Origin: Flavobacterium sp. UBA6721
Lineage (GTDB): Bacteria > Bacteroidota > Bacteroidia > Flavobacteriales > Flavobacteriaceae
DNA: 64,000 nucleotides
Assembly (NCBI GenBank): GCA_002454195.1
Contig: DKIJ01000039.1
Location: 1-64,000, forward strand
Reading direction: 5' to 3'
Of this stretch, positions 1-8,347 are shown piece after piece; positions within the stretch are counted from its first letter, which is position 1; each line of letters starts with the position of its first letter. Made by a program: the position numbers and the translations under genes. The notes beneath the pieces were generated by a model. That model saw only the letters and a program-made list of their open reading frames with translations, did not search any database and was not told the origin of the DNA.

Positions 1-25
1 AGAGTATGTCGTCGCCTTTCTTTAA

Positions 26-53
26 AACCCTATCCAATTTGGATAGGGTTTTT
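26..53 (+). terminator. Rho-independent terminator
   Basis: An 11-bp stem (AACCCTATCCA / TGGATAGGGTT) with a 3-nt loop is followed by a T run. It probably ends a gene lying left of the window. No coding sequence is recognisable in the first 25 bases. Confidence 0.6.
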
Positions 54-95
54 TGTTTTATATTTGTTTAGATGAATCAATGCTTATTTTAAATA

Positions 96-1434
96 ATGAA
101 TAAAAAGAAGCTTGTTGATATGACTCGTGGACCTATTGTGCCACAAATTATTCATTTTACTTTGCCATTAATAATTGGTAATTTTTTTTTGTACTTACTT
201 ATAATGCAGTCGATTCAATTATTGTGGGGCGTTATATTGTTGCGAATGCATTAGCAGCATTAGGAGCAGCAGTTCCAGTTATGAATTTGCTTCTTTTTTT
301 GATTATTGGTATTTGTCTGGGCATGTCGGTATTGATGGGGCAATATTTTGGACAACAAAATTTTCCTCAATTAAAGCGAGTAGTATCGACTTCTTTGATT
401 TCTGGTGGTATTTTTACCGTATTATTAGTAGTTTTAGGTTTTTTAAGTTCTAGTTATATACTTTTTTTTTAAAATACTCCTAAAGCGATTTTAAGTGATG
501 CTACCACATATCTTCAAATTATATTTATTGGTCTTGTCTTTACCTTTATTTATCATATATATGCTTCTACATTAAGGAGTATGGGGAATTCTAAAGCATC
601 ACTTTATTTTTTAATTGCTTCGGCATTACTTAATGTTGTTTTGGATTTACTTTTTGTTGTGGTTTGAAAGAAAGGTGTAGCAGGAGCAGCATGGGCAACT
701 GTTATAGCAGAAGCAATAGCTGCTTTGTTTTGTGTTATTTATGTGCGATTTCAAATTCCGATTTTGCGTTTTAGTTCAAAAGATTTGGTTTTTGATAAAA
801 GTTTTTTGCGAACGATTGTTAATTATAGTTCGGTGGCGGCAATGCAGCAAATTACTTTGCATTTGGGTAAGTTTTTAATTCAGGGTGCGGTAAATCCGTT
901 GGGGTAGTTTCCATTGCGGCTTTTAATGCCGTAACAAGAATTGATGATTTTGTCATGGTGGTACAGCAGAATATAGCGCATGGTACTACCGGTTTCATTG
1001 CTCAAAACAACGGAAAAGGAAATTTTGCCCGCATTAGAAGAGGTTTTCGAACCGGATTTAAAATGGAAGTGCTGTATTCTATTTTTGTTATGCTGATTGT
1101 TTTTTTCTTTTCCAAAGAGCTTATTTCGTTGTTTTTAGGGGATGAAGGTGTTGCTGTTGTTACTGAGGGGGTAAAATATTTAAAGGTGATGGTGTTTCTT
1201 TATATGCTGCCGGGAATTACTAATGTGATTCAGGGGTATTTTAGAGGTTTAGGGAAGATGAAAATTACTTTGAACGCTACTTTTGCTCAAATGCTGGGAA
1301 GAGTGATTTCTGCTTATATTCTGGCTCCGTATTTTGGGATTGAAGGAATTGCTTTGGCTTGTTTAGTGGGCTGGATTTGTATGTTGTCGTATGAATATCC
1401 GTTGTTTAATAAGGCGTGGAGAACGGTTAAATAA
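96..1434 (+). pseudogene. MATE family efflux transporter, broken
   Basis: The conceptual product is a multidrug/toxin extrusion (MATE) antiporter with about 12 membrane helices. It begins at ATG 96 (MNKKKLVDMTRGPIVPQ) and keeps family-like stretches such as a GRYI-ANALAALGA segment and, near the end, QGYFRGLGKMK. Reading it through needs four repairs: a frameshift in the T9 run at 182-190, an in-frame TAA at 470-472, an in-frame TGA at 665-667, and a frameshift at the G4 run at 901-904. The stretches between the lesions still encode good MATE sequence, so decay is recent. With four separate lesions, sequencing error alone is unlikely and the gene is very probably non-functional. The T9 tracts are slippage-prone. 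Confidence 0.85.
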
Positions 1435-1440
1435 ATATTG

Positions 1441-1468
1441 TTTGTTGTTTGTTGTTTGTTGTTTGTTG
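1441..1468 (+). repeat. Heptamer tandem repeat (TTTGTTG)4
   Basis: Four perfect copies of TTTGTTG lie just downstream of the MATE pseudogene, with degenerate half-copies on both sides. This is a simple sequence repeat outside coding sequence and shows no spacer structure. Confidence 0.85.
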
Positions 1469-1478
1469 TTTTGCGTTA

Positions 1479-1560
1479 GGGATTGGAGCGGCATCTCCCG
1501 ATAGTAAAACGAGGCTTTTTAGTCGAAGTTTTTATCGGGAATACAGCGGAAAGCCCGACC
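1479..1560 (+). repeat. Dispersed hairpin repeat, family A copy 1
   Basis: The conserved flanks GGCATC and ATACAGCGGAAAGC enclose a variable stem-loop (TCCCGATA ... TATCGGGA). Related copies lie at 11261-11340 and, inverted, at 60719-60797. In all three the outer flanks agree while the hairpin sequence differs and is re-paired. It is followed by a second inverted repeat, CCGCGTTGC at 1559-1567 with GCAACGCGG at 1600-1608. Confidence 0.65.
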
Positions 1561-1614
1561 GCGTTGCTGCACTTGTTTTCTATTTTTTACTATCCTTCTG
1601 CAACGCGGAAACGC

Positions 1615-1651
1615 CATAAAAAAAGAGTTTAACATTGCTGCTAAACTCTTT
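1615..1651 (-). terminator. Terminator of yebC
   Basis: A 10-bp stem, AAAGAGTTTA / TAAACTCTTT (1622-1631 and 1642-1651), is followed on the minus strand by a run of seven T. It lies 25 bases beyond the yebC stop. Confidence 0.8.
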
Positions 1652-1675
1652 CTGATATACTATTTTGGATGAAGA

Positions 1676-2395
1676 TTATTCTTCTGCTTCTTCCATTGTA
1701 TGATAAACGTTCATTACGTCATCGTCTTCTTCGATTTTTTCGATTAATTTCTCAACGTCAGCAATTTGATCTGCATTCAGTTTTTTAGTAATCTGAGGAA
1801 TTCTTTCGAAACCTGAAGAAAGGATATCGATACCTCTGTTTTCTAATTCTTTTTGGATAGTTCCAAAGCTGTTGAAAGGAGCATAGATTAAGATTCCGTC
1901 CTCGTCTTCAAAAACTTCTTCAGCACCAAAATCGATGAATTCTAATTCTAATTCTTCAGCGTCTAAACCTTCTTTTGGAATACGGAAGTTACAGGTGTGG
2001 TCGAACATGAATTCTACCGAACCTTGTGTTCCCATCGTTCCGTTGCATTTGTTAAAGTAGCTACGAATATTGGCAACCGTTCTGTTGTTGTTATCAGAAG
2101 CAGTTTCGATTAGGATAGCAATTCCGTGAGGTGCATATCCTTCGAATAATATTTCTTTATAGTTGGCAGTGTCCTTGTTAGAAGCGTTTTTAATCGCACG
2201 TTCCACGTTGTCTTTAGGCATATTAGCTGCCTTAGCATTTTGGATTACGGCTCTTAATCTAGAGTTGGTTTCAGGATTTGGACCGCCTTCTTTTACAGCC
2301 ATTACGATATCTTTACCAATTCTAGTGAACGTTTTGGCCATAGCAGCCCAACGTTTCATTTTTCTTCCTTTTCTAAATTCAAATGCTCTTCCCAT
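1676..2395 (-). CDS. YebC/PmpR family protein (TACO1-like)
   Basis: This 239-aa protein matches the YebC/PmpR/TACO1 family in length and sequence. The N-terminus carries the family signature (MGRAFEFRKGRKMKRWAAMAK, then FTRIGKDI and the NMPKDNVERAI helix around residues 58-68). The acidic C-terminus ends in EEDDDVMNVYHTMEEAEE. Members bind DNA as regulators or act on translation at difficult sequences such as proline runs, so which role applies here is open. The gene lies 54 bases downstream of gcvT on the same strand and has its own terminator. The start is well supported because MGRAFEFRK is the conserved N-terminus in Bacteroidetes. Confidence 0.93.
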   Translation of the reverse strand: MGRAFEFRKGRKMKRWAAMAKTFTRIGKDIVMAVKEGGPNPETNSRLRAVIQNAKAANMPKDNVERAIKNASNKDTANYKEILFEGYAPHGIAILIETASDNNNRTVANIRSYFNKCNGTMGTQGSVEFMFDHTCNFRIPKEGLDAEELELEFIDFGAEEVFEDEDGILIYAPFNSFGTIQKELENRGIDILSSGFERIPQITKKLNADQIADVEKLIEKIEEDDDVMNVYHTMEEAEE

Positions 2396-2449
2396 TTCTA
2401 ATTTTTTTTAACGCTGCAAAAATACAATTATTCTGGTTTTTTCAAAGTT

Positions 2450-3532
2450 TTAGTTTTTATAAAATGGCATTTTTACCACTTTTGCAGGAACGTCTTTTTT
2501 ACGAATGCGGATGAATATTTCGCTATCAACTGCGCTGTTTTCAGTATTAACATATCCCATACCGATTCCTTTGTTTAAAGATGGTGCCATTGTACCAGAA
2601 GTTACAATTCCGATGTTGTTTCCGTTTGCATCTACAATTTCGTAATCATGTCGTGGAATTGCTTTTTCTTGCATTTCAAAACCAACTAATTTTCGACTTA
2701 CTCCAGCTTCTTTTTGCGCTTTTAAATTAGCAGAATTCGTAAATTCTTTGTTGAATTTAGTAATCCATCCTAAACCTGCTTCAATTGGAGAAGTACTATC
2801 ATTAATGTCGTTTCCGTATAAACAGAATCCCATTTCTAAACGTAAAGTATCACGAGCAGCTAAACCGATTGGTTGAATTCCGAATGGAGCTCCTGCTTCG
2901 AAAACTTTGTTCCAAATAGCTTCTGCCTGATCGTTTTTACAATAAATTTCAAAACCTCCGGCACCTGTATATCCTGTTGCAGAAATGATAACATCTTCAA
3001 ATCCTGCAAAATTTCCGATGGTAAAGTGGTAATATTTAATTGAGGCTAAATCAACTGAAGTTAAGGATTGTAAAGCTTCAACTGCTTTTGGTCCTTGGAT
3101 AGCCAAAAGTGAGTACTCGTCTGAACGATTGACCATTTCTACACCTAAATCGTTGTGAGATGAAATCCAATTCCAGTCTTTTTCAATATTAGAAGCATTA
3201 ACTACTAATAAATATTCTTCATCTTTAATTTTGTAAACCAATAAATCGTCTACAATACCGCCATCATTGTTTGGTAAACAAGAATATTGTACTCTTCCAT
3301 CTGTTAATACAGCCGCATCATTTGAAGTCACTTTTTGGATCAATGCCAAAGCATTAGGTCCAGAAAGGAAAAATTCACCCATGTGAGACACATCAAAAAC
3401 ACCAACAGCAGTGCGCACTGTTTCGTGTTCGGCATTTACTCCTTCGTAAGTAATAGGCATATTGTATCCAGCAAATGGTAGCATTTTAGCTCCTAAAGCT
3501 TCATGTATGTGCGTTAGCGCAGTATTTTTCAT
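2450..3532 (-). CDS. gcvT: Glycine cleavage system aminomethyltransferase (T protein)
   Basis: This is the 360-aa T protein of the glycine cleavage system. It transfers the one-carbon unit from the aminomethyl-lipoyl H protein to tetrahydrofolate and releases ammonia. Family features are visible: the N-terminal [12 protein letters not shown] (about 21-32), VFDVSHMGE (46-54), the folate-binding domain with [12 protein letters not shown] (about 190-201), and GLGWITKF (around 257). The length is normal. The other glycine cleavage genes (gcvH, gcvP) are not in the window, which is usual for Flavobacteriaceae, where they are scattered. It may be co-transcribed with yebC. Confidence 0.96.
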   Translation of the reverse strand: MKNTALTHIHEALGAKMLPFAGYNMPITYEGVNAEHETVRTAVGVFDVSHMGEFFLSGPNALALIQKVTSNDAAVLTDGRVQYSCLPNNDGGIVDDLLVYKIKDEEYLLVVNASNIEKDWNWISSHNDLGVEMVNRSDEYSLLAIQGPKAVEALQSLTSVDLASIKYYHFTIGNFAGFEDVIISATGYTGAGGFEIYCKNDQAEAIWNKVFEAGAPFGIQPIGLAARDTLRLEMGFCLYGNDINDSTSPIEAGLGWITKFNKEFTNSANLKAQKEAGVSRKLVGFEMQEKAIPRHDYEIVDANGNNIGIVTSGTMAPSLNKGIGMGYVNTENSAVDSEIFIRIRKKDVPAKVVKMPFYKN

Positions 3533-3715
3533 TATGATTTATGTGTTAGGTTTGATGGTGCTAATTTATTGCTTTTATTTTGAGTAACAAAGGTGTAGAA
3601 GTCAAAGTTTGTAAGGCTTTGAACTATACTTTTTTTTAAGAAAATAATTGAAATATTCGTATAGTTTTGTTTAAAATAGTACTAATTTAGATTTGGTTAC
3701 ACTAAATCCAGCATT

Positions 3716-4564
3716 ATGTTTCAGACCATTTTAATAGATAAAGCCGAAATTTTAAAGCACTATAAAACCATTGCTGTAACTACTCATAAAGGAATTCAGG
3801 GGCATGCTTTGCTCATAGGTGGGAGTTATGGTAAAATAGGAGCTGTATGTTTGTCTTCTAAAGCCGCTCTGAAAACAGGCTGTGGCTTAGTGACTGCTTT
3901 TGTGCCAAGATGTGGTTATGAAATTCTGCAAATTGCGATTCCCGAAGTGATGGTTTTGACTGATAAGAAGAAAAAATGTATTTCAAATATCAATTTCGAT
4001 TTTAAGCCCAATGCTATTGGGATTGGTCCGGGAATAGGACTAGAGCAGCAAACCCAAAAAGCAGTTTGTGAATTTATTCGGAATAATAGAATTCCGTTAG
4101 TTATTGATGCAGATGCGTTGAATATTTTGTCTCAAAACAAATCCGAATGGGGTCATTTACAGTCAAAAACGATTTTAACGCCTCATCCTAAGGAATTGGA
4201 ACGATTGATTGGGAATTGGCAATCCGAAGATGAAAAGTTTGAAAAAACCATTTCGTTTTCAAAGCAATACAATGTTATTGTAGTAATGAAAGGCGCGCCA
4301 ACTCATATCGTTGATGGAACCACTATTTACAAAAATACAACCGGAAATCCTGCTTTGGCCACTGCAGGAAGTGGTGATGTACTCACCGGAATTATTACGA
4401 GTTTGTTAGCCCAATCGTATAAACCTATTGATGCTGCAAAAATAGGAGTGTATCTACACGGATTAACCGCTGATATTGCAATCCTTCAAACAGGGATTCA
4501 ATCGTTCATTGCTTCAGATATTATTGCGTATTTAGGAAATGCTTATTTGAGTTTGGAAAAATAG
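3716..4564 (+). CDS. nnrD: ADP-dependent NAD(P)HX dehydratase, single-domain
   Basis: This 282-aa ribokinase-like protein corresponds to the C-terminal half of YjeF. It repairs hydrated NADH/NADPH at the expense of ADP. Visible motifs are a glycine-rich GGSYGKIGA (35-43), GPGIG (104-108), DADALN (131-136), TPHP (155-158) and the catalytic [17 protein letters not shown] segment (207-223). The NAD(P)HX epimerase half found in fused YjeF proteins is absent, so NnrE must be encoded elsewhere or supplied by a second, fused homologue. The gene is monocistronic and divergent from gcvT. The ATG at 3716 leaves a normal-length N-terminus. Confidence 0.88.
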   Translation: MFQTILIDKAEILKHYKTIAVTTHKGIQGHALLIGGSYGKIGAVCLSSKAALKTGCGLVTAFVPRCGYEILQIAIPEVMVLTDKKKKCISNINFDFKPNAIGIGPGIGLEQQTQKAVCEFIRNNRIPLVIDADALNILSQNKSEWGHLQSKTILTPHPKELERLIGNWQSEDEKFEKTISFSKQYNVIVVMKGAPTHIVDGTTIYKNTTGNPALATAGSGDVLTGIITSLLAQSYKPIDAAKIGVYLHGLTADIAILQTGIQSFIASDIIAYLGNAYLSLEK

Positions 4565-4647
4565 TAGTAAGCAGAATCTATTCTTTAATACTTTTTTAAT
4601 TAAGGAGGGTATCCGAAAATAAAGGTTTAGTTGATTTTTTATGAGGT

Positions 4648-4679
4648 AAAATTGTCCATGCACTGGAGTTGATCATCCA
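4648..4679 (+). promoter_or_regulatory. Putative AraC operator upstream of AhpD-like gene
   Basis: A 14-bp element AAAATTGTCCATGC (4648-4661) is followed by a second TCCA half-site at 4676-4679, 21 bp (two helical turns) downstream of the first. The same 14-mer and the same 21-bp spacing occur at 5427-5458. In both places the element lies exactly 42 bp upstream of a CATCTTTG box. This suggests direct-repeat binding by the AraC regulator at 6739. Confidence 0.6.
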
Positions 4680-4702
4680 TTTTATCTGTTTTAGCACTGT
4701 CG

Positions 4703-4710
4703 CATCTTTG
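4703..4710 (+). promoter_or_regulatory. -7 box (CATCTTTG)
   Basis: CATCTTTG differs by one base from the Bacteroidetes TAnnTTTG -7 box, lies 40 bases upstream of the start codon at 4751, and has an identical counterpart at 5482-5489. A weak box fits an activator-dependent promoter. Confidence 0.55.
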
Positions 4711-4750
4711 TAATGTCAATAACGACAATCAATTTAAAACTTTTATAAAC

Positions 4751-5296
4751 ATGAAAACATTCAACGTTCCTACTAGAGAAGAAGTGGCTCCAGCTAATCA
4801 AGAAATTTTTGACAACTTACAAAAAGCCTTGGGTTTTGTTCCTAATTTGTATGCTACTATGGCGTATTCTACTAATGGTTTGTCTCGATTTTTGGCCTAC
4901 CAAAATGCCAAAACTTCCTTGAATAACAAAGAAAAAGAAGCCGTAAATCTAATTGTAAGCCAAATAAATGGTTGTGTGTATTGCCTAAGTGCACATCATG
5001 TTATTGGAAAAATGAATGGTTTCACTGATGAGCAATTATTAGACATACGAAAAGGGAAAAGTACCAACGCAAAATTGAATGCCTTAGTACAACTTGCCGC
5101 AGATATTACTACTAACAAAGGATATGGAAGCCAAGCGAATGTTGATGCCTTTTTTGAAAATGGATATACCCATGAGAATTTGGTAGATTTAATCCTGCTC
5201 ATTAGCGACAAAACCGCTATGAACTTTTTGCACAATTTGACCCAAGTTCCTGTTGATTTTCCTTTGGCTCCCGCTTTAGAGGTGGAAGTAGCTTAA
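4751..5296 (+). CDS. Carboxymuconolactone decarboxylase/AhpD family protein
   Basis: This 181-aa all-helical protein belongs to the CMD/alkylhydroperoxidase D-like family. The redox motif CVYC (75-78) is followed by S-A-H-H (H82/H83), matching the CxxC-xxxH arrangement of peroxidase-active members. The DVELL-like stretch near the C-terminus (YTHENLVDLILLISDKTAMNF) is also typical. The likely role is thiol-dependent peroxidase activity, but the substrate is unknown. It has its own operator/promoter and terminator, and it shares that operator with the SnoaL-like gene downstream, so it probably responds to the same AraC regulator. Confidence 0.88.
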   Translation: MKTFNVPTREEVAPANQEIFDNLQKALGFVPNLYATMAYSTNGLSRFLAYQNAKTSLNNKEKEAVNLIVSQINGCVYCLSAHHVIGKMNGFTDEQLLDIRKGKSTNAKLNALVQLAADITTNKGYGSQANVDAFFENGYTHENLVDLILLISDKTAMNFLHNLTQVPVDFPLAPALEVEVA

Positions 5297-5312
5297 TAAT
5301 GTTTATTATTGT

Positions 5313-5344
5313 AAAAGCCTCACATTGAATTGTGGGGCTTTTGG
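5313..5344 (+). terminator. Terminator of AhpD-like gene
   Basis: A 12-bp stem (AAAAGCCTCACA / TGTGGGGCTTTT, one G-T pair) with a short loop lies 16 bases after the stop. It makes 4751-5296 a separate transcript from the next gene. Confidence 0.7.
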
Positions 5345-5426
5345 GGTTATTTATTATTTGTCGAGTGTTTTTACTTACAGAAACCAAATAAAACAAAAAA
5401 TAAAGTAGCAACTTACAAAAGCAAGG

Positions 5427-5458
5427 AAAATTGTCCATGCTTTTGCGTCAATGCTCCA
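5427..5458 (+). promoter_or_regulatory. Putative AraC operator upstream of SnoaL-like gene
   Basis: This is the second copy of the AAAATTGTCCATGC element (5427-5440) with a TCCA half-site 21 bp downstream of the first (5455-5458). It sits 42 bp upstream of the CATCTTTG box at 5482-5489, the same geometry as at 4648-4710. The rest of the two intergenic regions is much less alike, so the shared bases look functional. Confidence 0.6.
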
Positions 5459-5481
5459 AGGGTTTTAAACTAGCTTTTTTG

Positions 5482-5489
5482 CATCTTTG
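5482..5489 (+). promoter_or_regulatory. -7 box (CATCTTTG)
   Basis: This is the same near-consensus -7 box as at 4703-4710. A start near 5495 would give a leader of about 30 bases and places the start codon at 5528 rather than at 5495. Confidence 0.5.
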
Positions 5490-5527
5490 TGTAATTGAAA
5501 ACGCTAAAGTATTTAAAGTCAACTCGT

Positions 5528-5941
5528 ATGGAACAAAAATTACCACTTCCGCCTTTTACCTTAGAAACCGCTTTACAAAAAATACAAATGGCAGAGGATG
5601 CCTGGAACAGCAGAGATCCAGAGCGTATTGCCTTGGCTTACACCATTGATACCGAATGGCGCAATCGTAGTGAATTTATTAACGGTAGAGAAGCAGTGAA
5701 AGCCTTTCTAAAAAGAAAATGGGAAAACGAACTCGATTATACACTCAAAAAAGAGTTATGGAGTTTTCATGAAAACCGTATTGCTGTTCGGTTTGAATAC
5801 GAATACCATAATGCCGCAGGGGAATGGTTTAGAGCGTATGGCAACGAAAACTGGGAATTTGATCAAAACGGCTTAATGCAAAAACGTTTTGCCAGTATCA
5901 ATGATGTTGCAATTGAAGAAAAAGATAGAAAGTTTAAATAA
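5528..5941 (+). CDS. SnoaL/NTF2-like nuclear transport factor 2 family protein (DUF1348)
   Basis: A 137-aa NTF2-fold protein beginning [10 protein letters not shown]. The open frame extends 11 codons upstream to 5495, but the putative promoter box at 5482 puts the transcript start there, so I prefer 5528. Family-like features are the helical [18 protein letters not shown] segment, [22 protein letters not shown], and the C-terminal [21 protein letters not shown], close to DUF1348/SnoaL-like proteins. The biochemical function is unknown. It is followed after 6 bases by the oxidase-like gene at 5948, so the two form an operon. Confidence 0.85.
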   Translation: MEQKLPLPPFTLETALQKIQMAEDAWNSRDPERIALAYTIDTEWRNRSEFINGREAVKAFLKRKWENELDYTLKKELWSFHENRIAVRFEYEYHNAAGEWFRAYGNENWEFDQNGLMQKRFASINDVAIEEKDRKFK

Positions 5942-5947
5942 ATAACG

Positions 5948-6577
5948 ATGGCACAGAATTTTCACCAAATCGCTTTCACCGATGCTGTAAAAGCTTTGCA
6001 GACCGAACACGGCAGTCGCAATAGTTACGAACGAATGGAAAAATTCAACGTCGTTGATGGTTTGTCGGAAAATGAAATGCTGTTTATTGTTCGTCGCAAT
6101 AGTTTTTATTTGGCTTCTTATGGGGCAAATGATTTTCCTTATGTGCAACATCGTGGCGGGCCCACTGGTTTTTTGAAAGTGTTGGATAAGTACCGCATTG
6201 GTTTTATCGATTTCACCGGAAATAAGCAATATATCACGGTTGGGAATATGGCAACAAATAATAATGTAGCCTTAATAATGGTCGATTATCCTTCGCAATC
6301 CCGATTGAAAATCTACGCTAAAACCGAGATTGTGGAACTAAATGACAATCCAGAATTACTAGCGACTCTTGATTTAGGCGACTATAAATATCGACCAGAA
6401 CGAATGCTGGTTTTTCATATCGAAGCATACGATTGGAACTGTCCTCAACATATAACTCCGCGTTATACCGCCGAGGAAATTAAAATTGCCCTGCAACCAC
6501 AACAGGATTATATTGCTACATTAGTGGAGGAAAATAAAAGACTCACCGACAAGTTAAAAGCAGCAGGAATTGATTAA
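5948..6577 (+). CDS. Pyridoxamine 5'-phosphate oxidase family protein
   Basis: A 209-aa split-barrel flavin-type protein of the PNPOx-like superfamily. The barrel motifs are recognisable: SFYLASYGANDFPYVQHRGGPTGFL (around 51-75), a substrate/cofactor loop near GNKQYITVGNMATN, and C-terminal W-N-C-P-Q-H-I (around 164-170), a pattern common in this subgroup. The last 20 residues form a short coiled coil. It probably reduces or oxidises a small substrate with FMN or F420-like cofactor chemistry; the substrate cannot be told. It sits 6 bases after the SnoaL-like gene, in the same transcript under the shared operator. Confidence 0.85.
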   Translation: MAQNFHQIAFTDAVKALQTEHGSRNSYERMEKFNVVDGLSENEMLFIVRRNSFYLASYGANDFPYVQHRGGPTGFLKVLDKYRIGFIDFTGNKQYITVGNMATNNNVALIMVDYPSQSRLKIYAKTEIVELNDNPELLATLDLGDYKYRPERMLVFHIEAYDWNCPQHITPRYTAEEIKIALQPQQDYIATLVEENKRLTDKLKAAGID

Positions 6578-6603
6578 ATTTTGCTATTTAAAAGTATAAA
6601 CCG

Positions 6604-6631
6604 CGCAGATTCGCAAATTTTTTAATCTGCG
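6604..6631 (+). other. Hairpin upstream of AraC gene
   Basis: An 8-bp inverted repeat, CGCAGATT / AATCTGCG, lies between the oxidase gene and the AraC regulator. There is no T run after it, so it is not a standard intrinsic terminator. It could be a protective 3' hairpin or a degenerate dispersed repeat. Confidence 0.4.
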
Positions 6632-6738
6632 AACTGTGATAAAAATGGAAGTAAAGATTCGTTAGTTTGTGGCGAAATAAAGAGAAACTAAAATTAATAA
6701 TAAACCTAAAGAAATTAAATTTACAAAAAATAAAATAG

Positions 6739-7620
6739 ATGCTCGATCAAACCACTTTTACATTATTCAATCCACAAAACGGAAATTTAGCTTTTAAATT
6801 AGCCACGTTTGATAACAAATGCGAGTTTCATGAAATCCAAAGATTGAATTATTTCTCTTTGATTTGGATTAAAAAAGGAAGAGGAACAGTAACTGCTGAT
6901 TTTTCAGAAAATCCATTCGAAGCAGGAAATCTTTTTGCTTTTTCACCTTACCAACCTTTTAGAATTAATGCTGAAGAAAATTTAGAAGGCGTTATTTTGA
7001 ATTTTCATCCTGAGTTTTTTTGTATATACAAGCACCAAGCTGAGATTGCCTGCAACGGAATCCTTTTTAACAACATTTTTAAACCACCTTATGTGAGTGT
7101 TGACGAAGCGTCTAAGGCTGTTTTTGAAATGGTTATTGAGCAAATAAAAACCGAAATGCACAATCCTGAATTAGCGCAATACGAATTATTAGTTTCTTAT
7201 CTCAAAATCTTTTTGATTACGGCTACAAGACTTAAAAACCAACAACAACCCGATGAGGATTTTGCGGAAATTACCGATTCCAAAGAACCATTTATACTTC
7301 AGAATTTAAAAAATTACATTGAACTGCATTTTAAAACCAAGCATTCTGCCAGCGATTATGCCGAAATGTTACATATAACGCCCAAAGCATTAGCTAAAAT
7401 TACCAAAAACCATTTCAATAAAACAGTAACGCATTTAATTTCAGAACGAATTATTATTGAAGCCAAAAGAGAGTTGTACTTAACTAATAAAACAGTAAAA
7501 GAGATTGCTTATGAGTTGGGCTACGATGACGAACATTATTTTAGCCGTTTTTTCAAAAATAATGCGACTATTTCGCCTCAAATTTATCGCGACACAGTTG
7601 GTTTTGCCCGCGCCATGTAG
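6739..7620 (+). CDS. AraC family transcriptional regulator
   Basis: A 293-aa regulator with an N-terminal cupin-like ligand domain (about 1-160, including NYFSLIWIKKGRGTVTAD) and a C-terminal double helix-turn-helix DNA-binding domain (about 190-290). The second HTH has the canonical VKEIAYELGYDDEHYFSRFFKN sequence. The first HTH contains HSASDYAEMLHITPKALAKI. It lies 161 bases after the oxidase gene on the same strand. The two identical direct-repeat operators upstream of 4751 and 5528 are natural targets because AraC proteins bind direct half-sites about 21 bp apart. No copy of that operator is visible in front of this gene itself, so autoregulation is not indicated. Confidence 0.92.
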   Translation: MLDQTTFTLFNPQNGNLAFKLATFDNKCEFHEIQRLNYFSLIWIKKGRGTVTADFSENPFEAGNLFAFSPYQPFRINAEENLEGVILNFHPEFFCIYKHQAEIACNGILFNNIFKPPYVSVDEASKAVFEMVIEQIKTEMHNPELAQYELLVSYLKIFLITATRLKNQQQPDEDFAEITDSKEPFILQNLKNYIELHFKTKHSASDYAEMLHITPKALAKITKNHFNKTVTHLISERIIIEAKRELYLTNKTVKEIAYELGYDDEHYFSRFFKNNATISPQIYRDTVGFARAM

Positions 7621-7696
7621 CGGATATTACAACATTTAGATTGAAAAAATTGGGTTGAATAAGCTTTTTTCTGTTTAGCCTTAATTTTTACAAAAT

Positions 7697-8251
7697 CTAT
7701 ACTTTTAGTGAAGCACGAAAACCTCTAGCAGCATAATAAGATTCGGCTCCATTATGATATACAAAAACAGTGTCATAACGGAAATCAGCAAAAATGGCCC
7801 CACCTAGTTTTCGAATTGCAGCAGGTGTTTCAATCCAGCTTGAAGATTTACTATCAAAATTTCCTAGTTTTTGTAATTCTCGATATTCTTCTTCTGTTAA
7901 AAGTGAAACACCCATTTCTTTAGCAACATCCAGAACATTGTTTTTGGGTTTGTTTTCTTTTCGGGAATCTAAGGCTTGTTTGTCATAACAAAGACTTCTA
8001 CGTCCTTTTGGGCTTTCAGCTGAGCAATCGCAAAAAGTATATTCGTCTGTTTGAGAATCATATCTAATGACATCTGGTTCTCCTTCTGTGAGCTCCATTT
8101 GGTTAAGTGACCATAATTTTTTCGGATCAGCTTCCAGTTTTGTTTGGATTTTGTTCCAATCTAATTCTGGATGACGCTTGATGTTTTTTTCAAAACGGTT
8201 TTGTAAAGTTTTTAATAACGTTGAAGTTTCTTCTGGAGATAGTTTGTTCAT
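7697..8251 (-). CDS. DUF4256 domain-containing protein
   Basis: A 184-aa cytoplasmic protein matching the DUF4256 family across its length. Recognisable features are the N-terminal helical segment (SPEETSTLLKTLQNRFEKN), an EGEPDVI segment, the conserved FCDCSAESPKGRRSLCYD (about 73-90) and the C-terminal AIFADFRYDTVFVYHNGAESYYAARGFR. The function is unknown. The gene is convergent with araC and stands alone on the minus strand. The paired cysteines in the middle could bind metal, but that is inference. Confidence 0.85.
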   Translation of the reverse strand: MNKLSPEETSTLLKTLQNRFEKNIKRHPELDWNKIQTKLEADPKKLWSLNQMELTEGEPDVIRYDSQTDEYTFCDCSAESPKGRRSLCYDKQALDSRKENKPKNNVLDVAKEMGVSLLTEEEYRELQKLGNFDSKSSSWIETPAAIRKLGGAIFADFRYDTVFVYHNGAESYYAARGFRASLKV

Positions 8252-8270
8252 AATTTAAAAGTTGAGTTGT

Positions 8271-8327
8271 CAGTCTGATTTTGTCGAAGACTTTGTTAAA
8301 AACACTTCGACAAGTTCATTGTGACAA
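8271..8327. repeat. Dispersed repeat, family C (TTGTCGAAG inverted repeat)
   Basis: A 9-bp inverted repeat TTGTCGAAG (8281-8289) / CTTCGACAA (8305-8313) sits inside a larger imperfect palindrome running from GTCAGTCTGA to TCATTGTGACAA. I recognise this as a degenerate copy of a common Bacteroidetes intergenic repeat. Only one copy is in the window. Confidence 0.5.
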
Positions 8328-8347
8328 ATTGTATTGTTAATTAATAT

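Noticed and set aside
1441..1468. TTTGTTG tandem copies as a possible CRISPR or attachment site
   Set aside because: The units are only 7 bases long, contiguous and without spacers or flanking integrase, so it is a simple sequence repeat.
2163..2411. Plus-strand open frame opposite yebC
   Set aside because: It is the reverse complement of a conserved gene with no ribosome-binding site or recognised family; a shadow.
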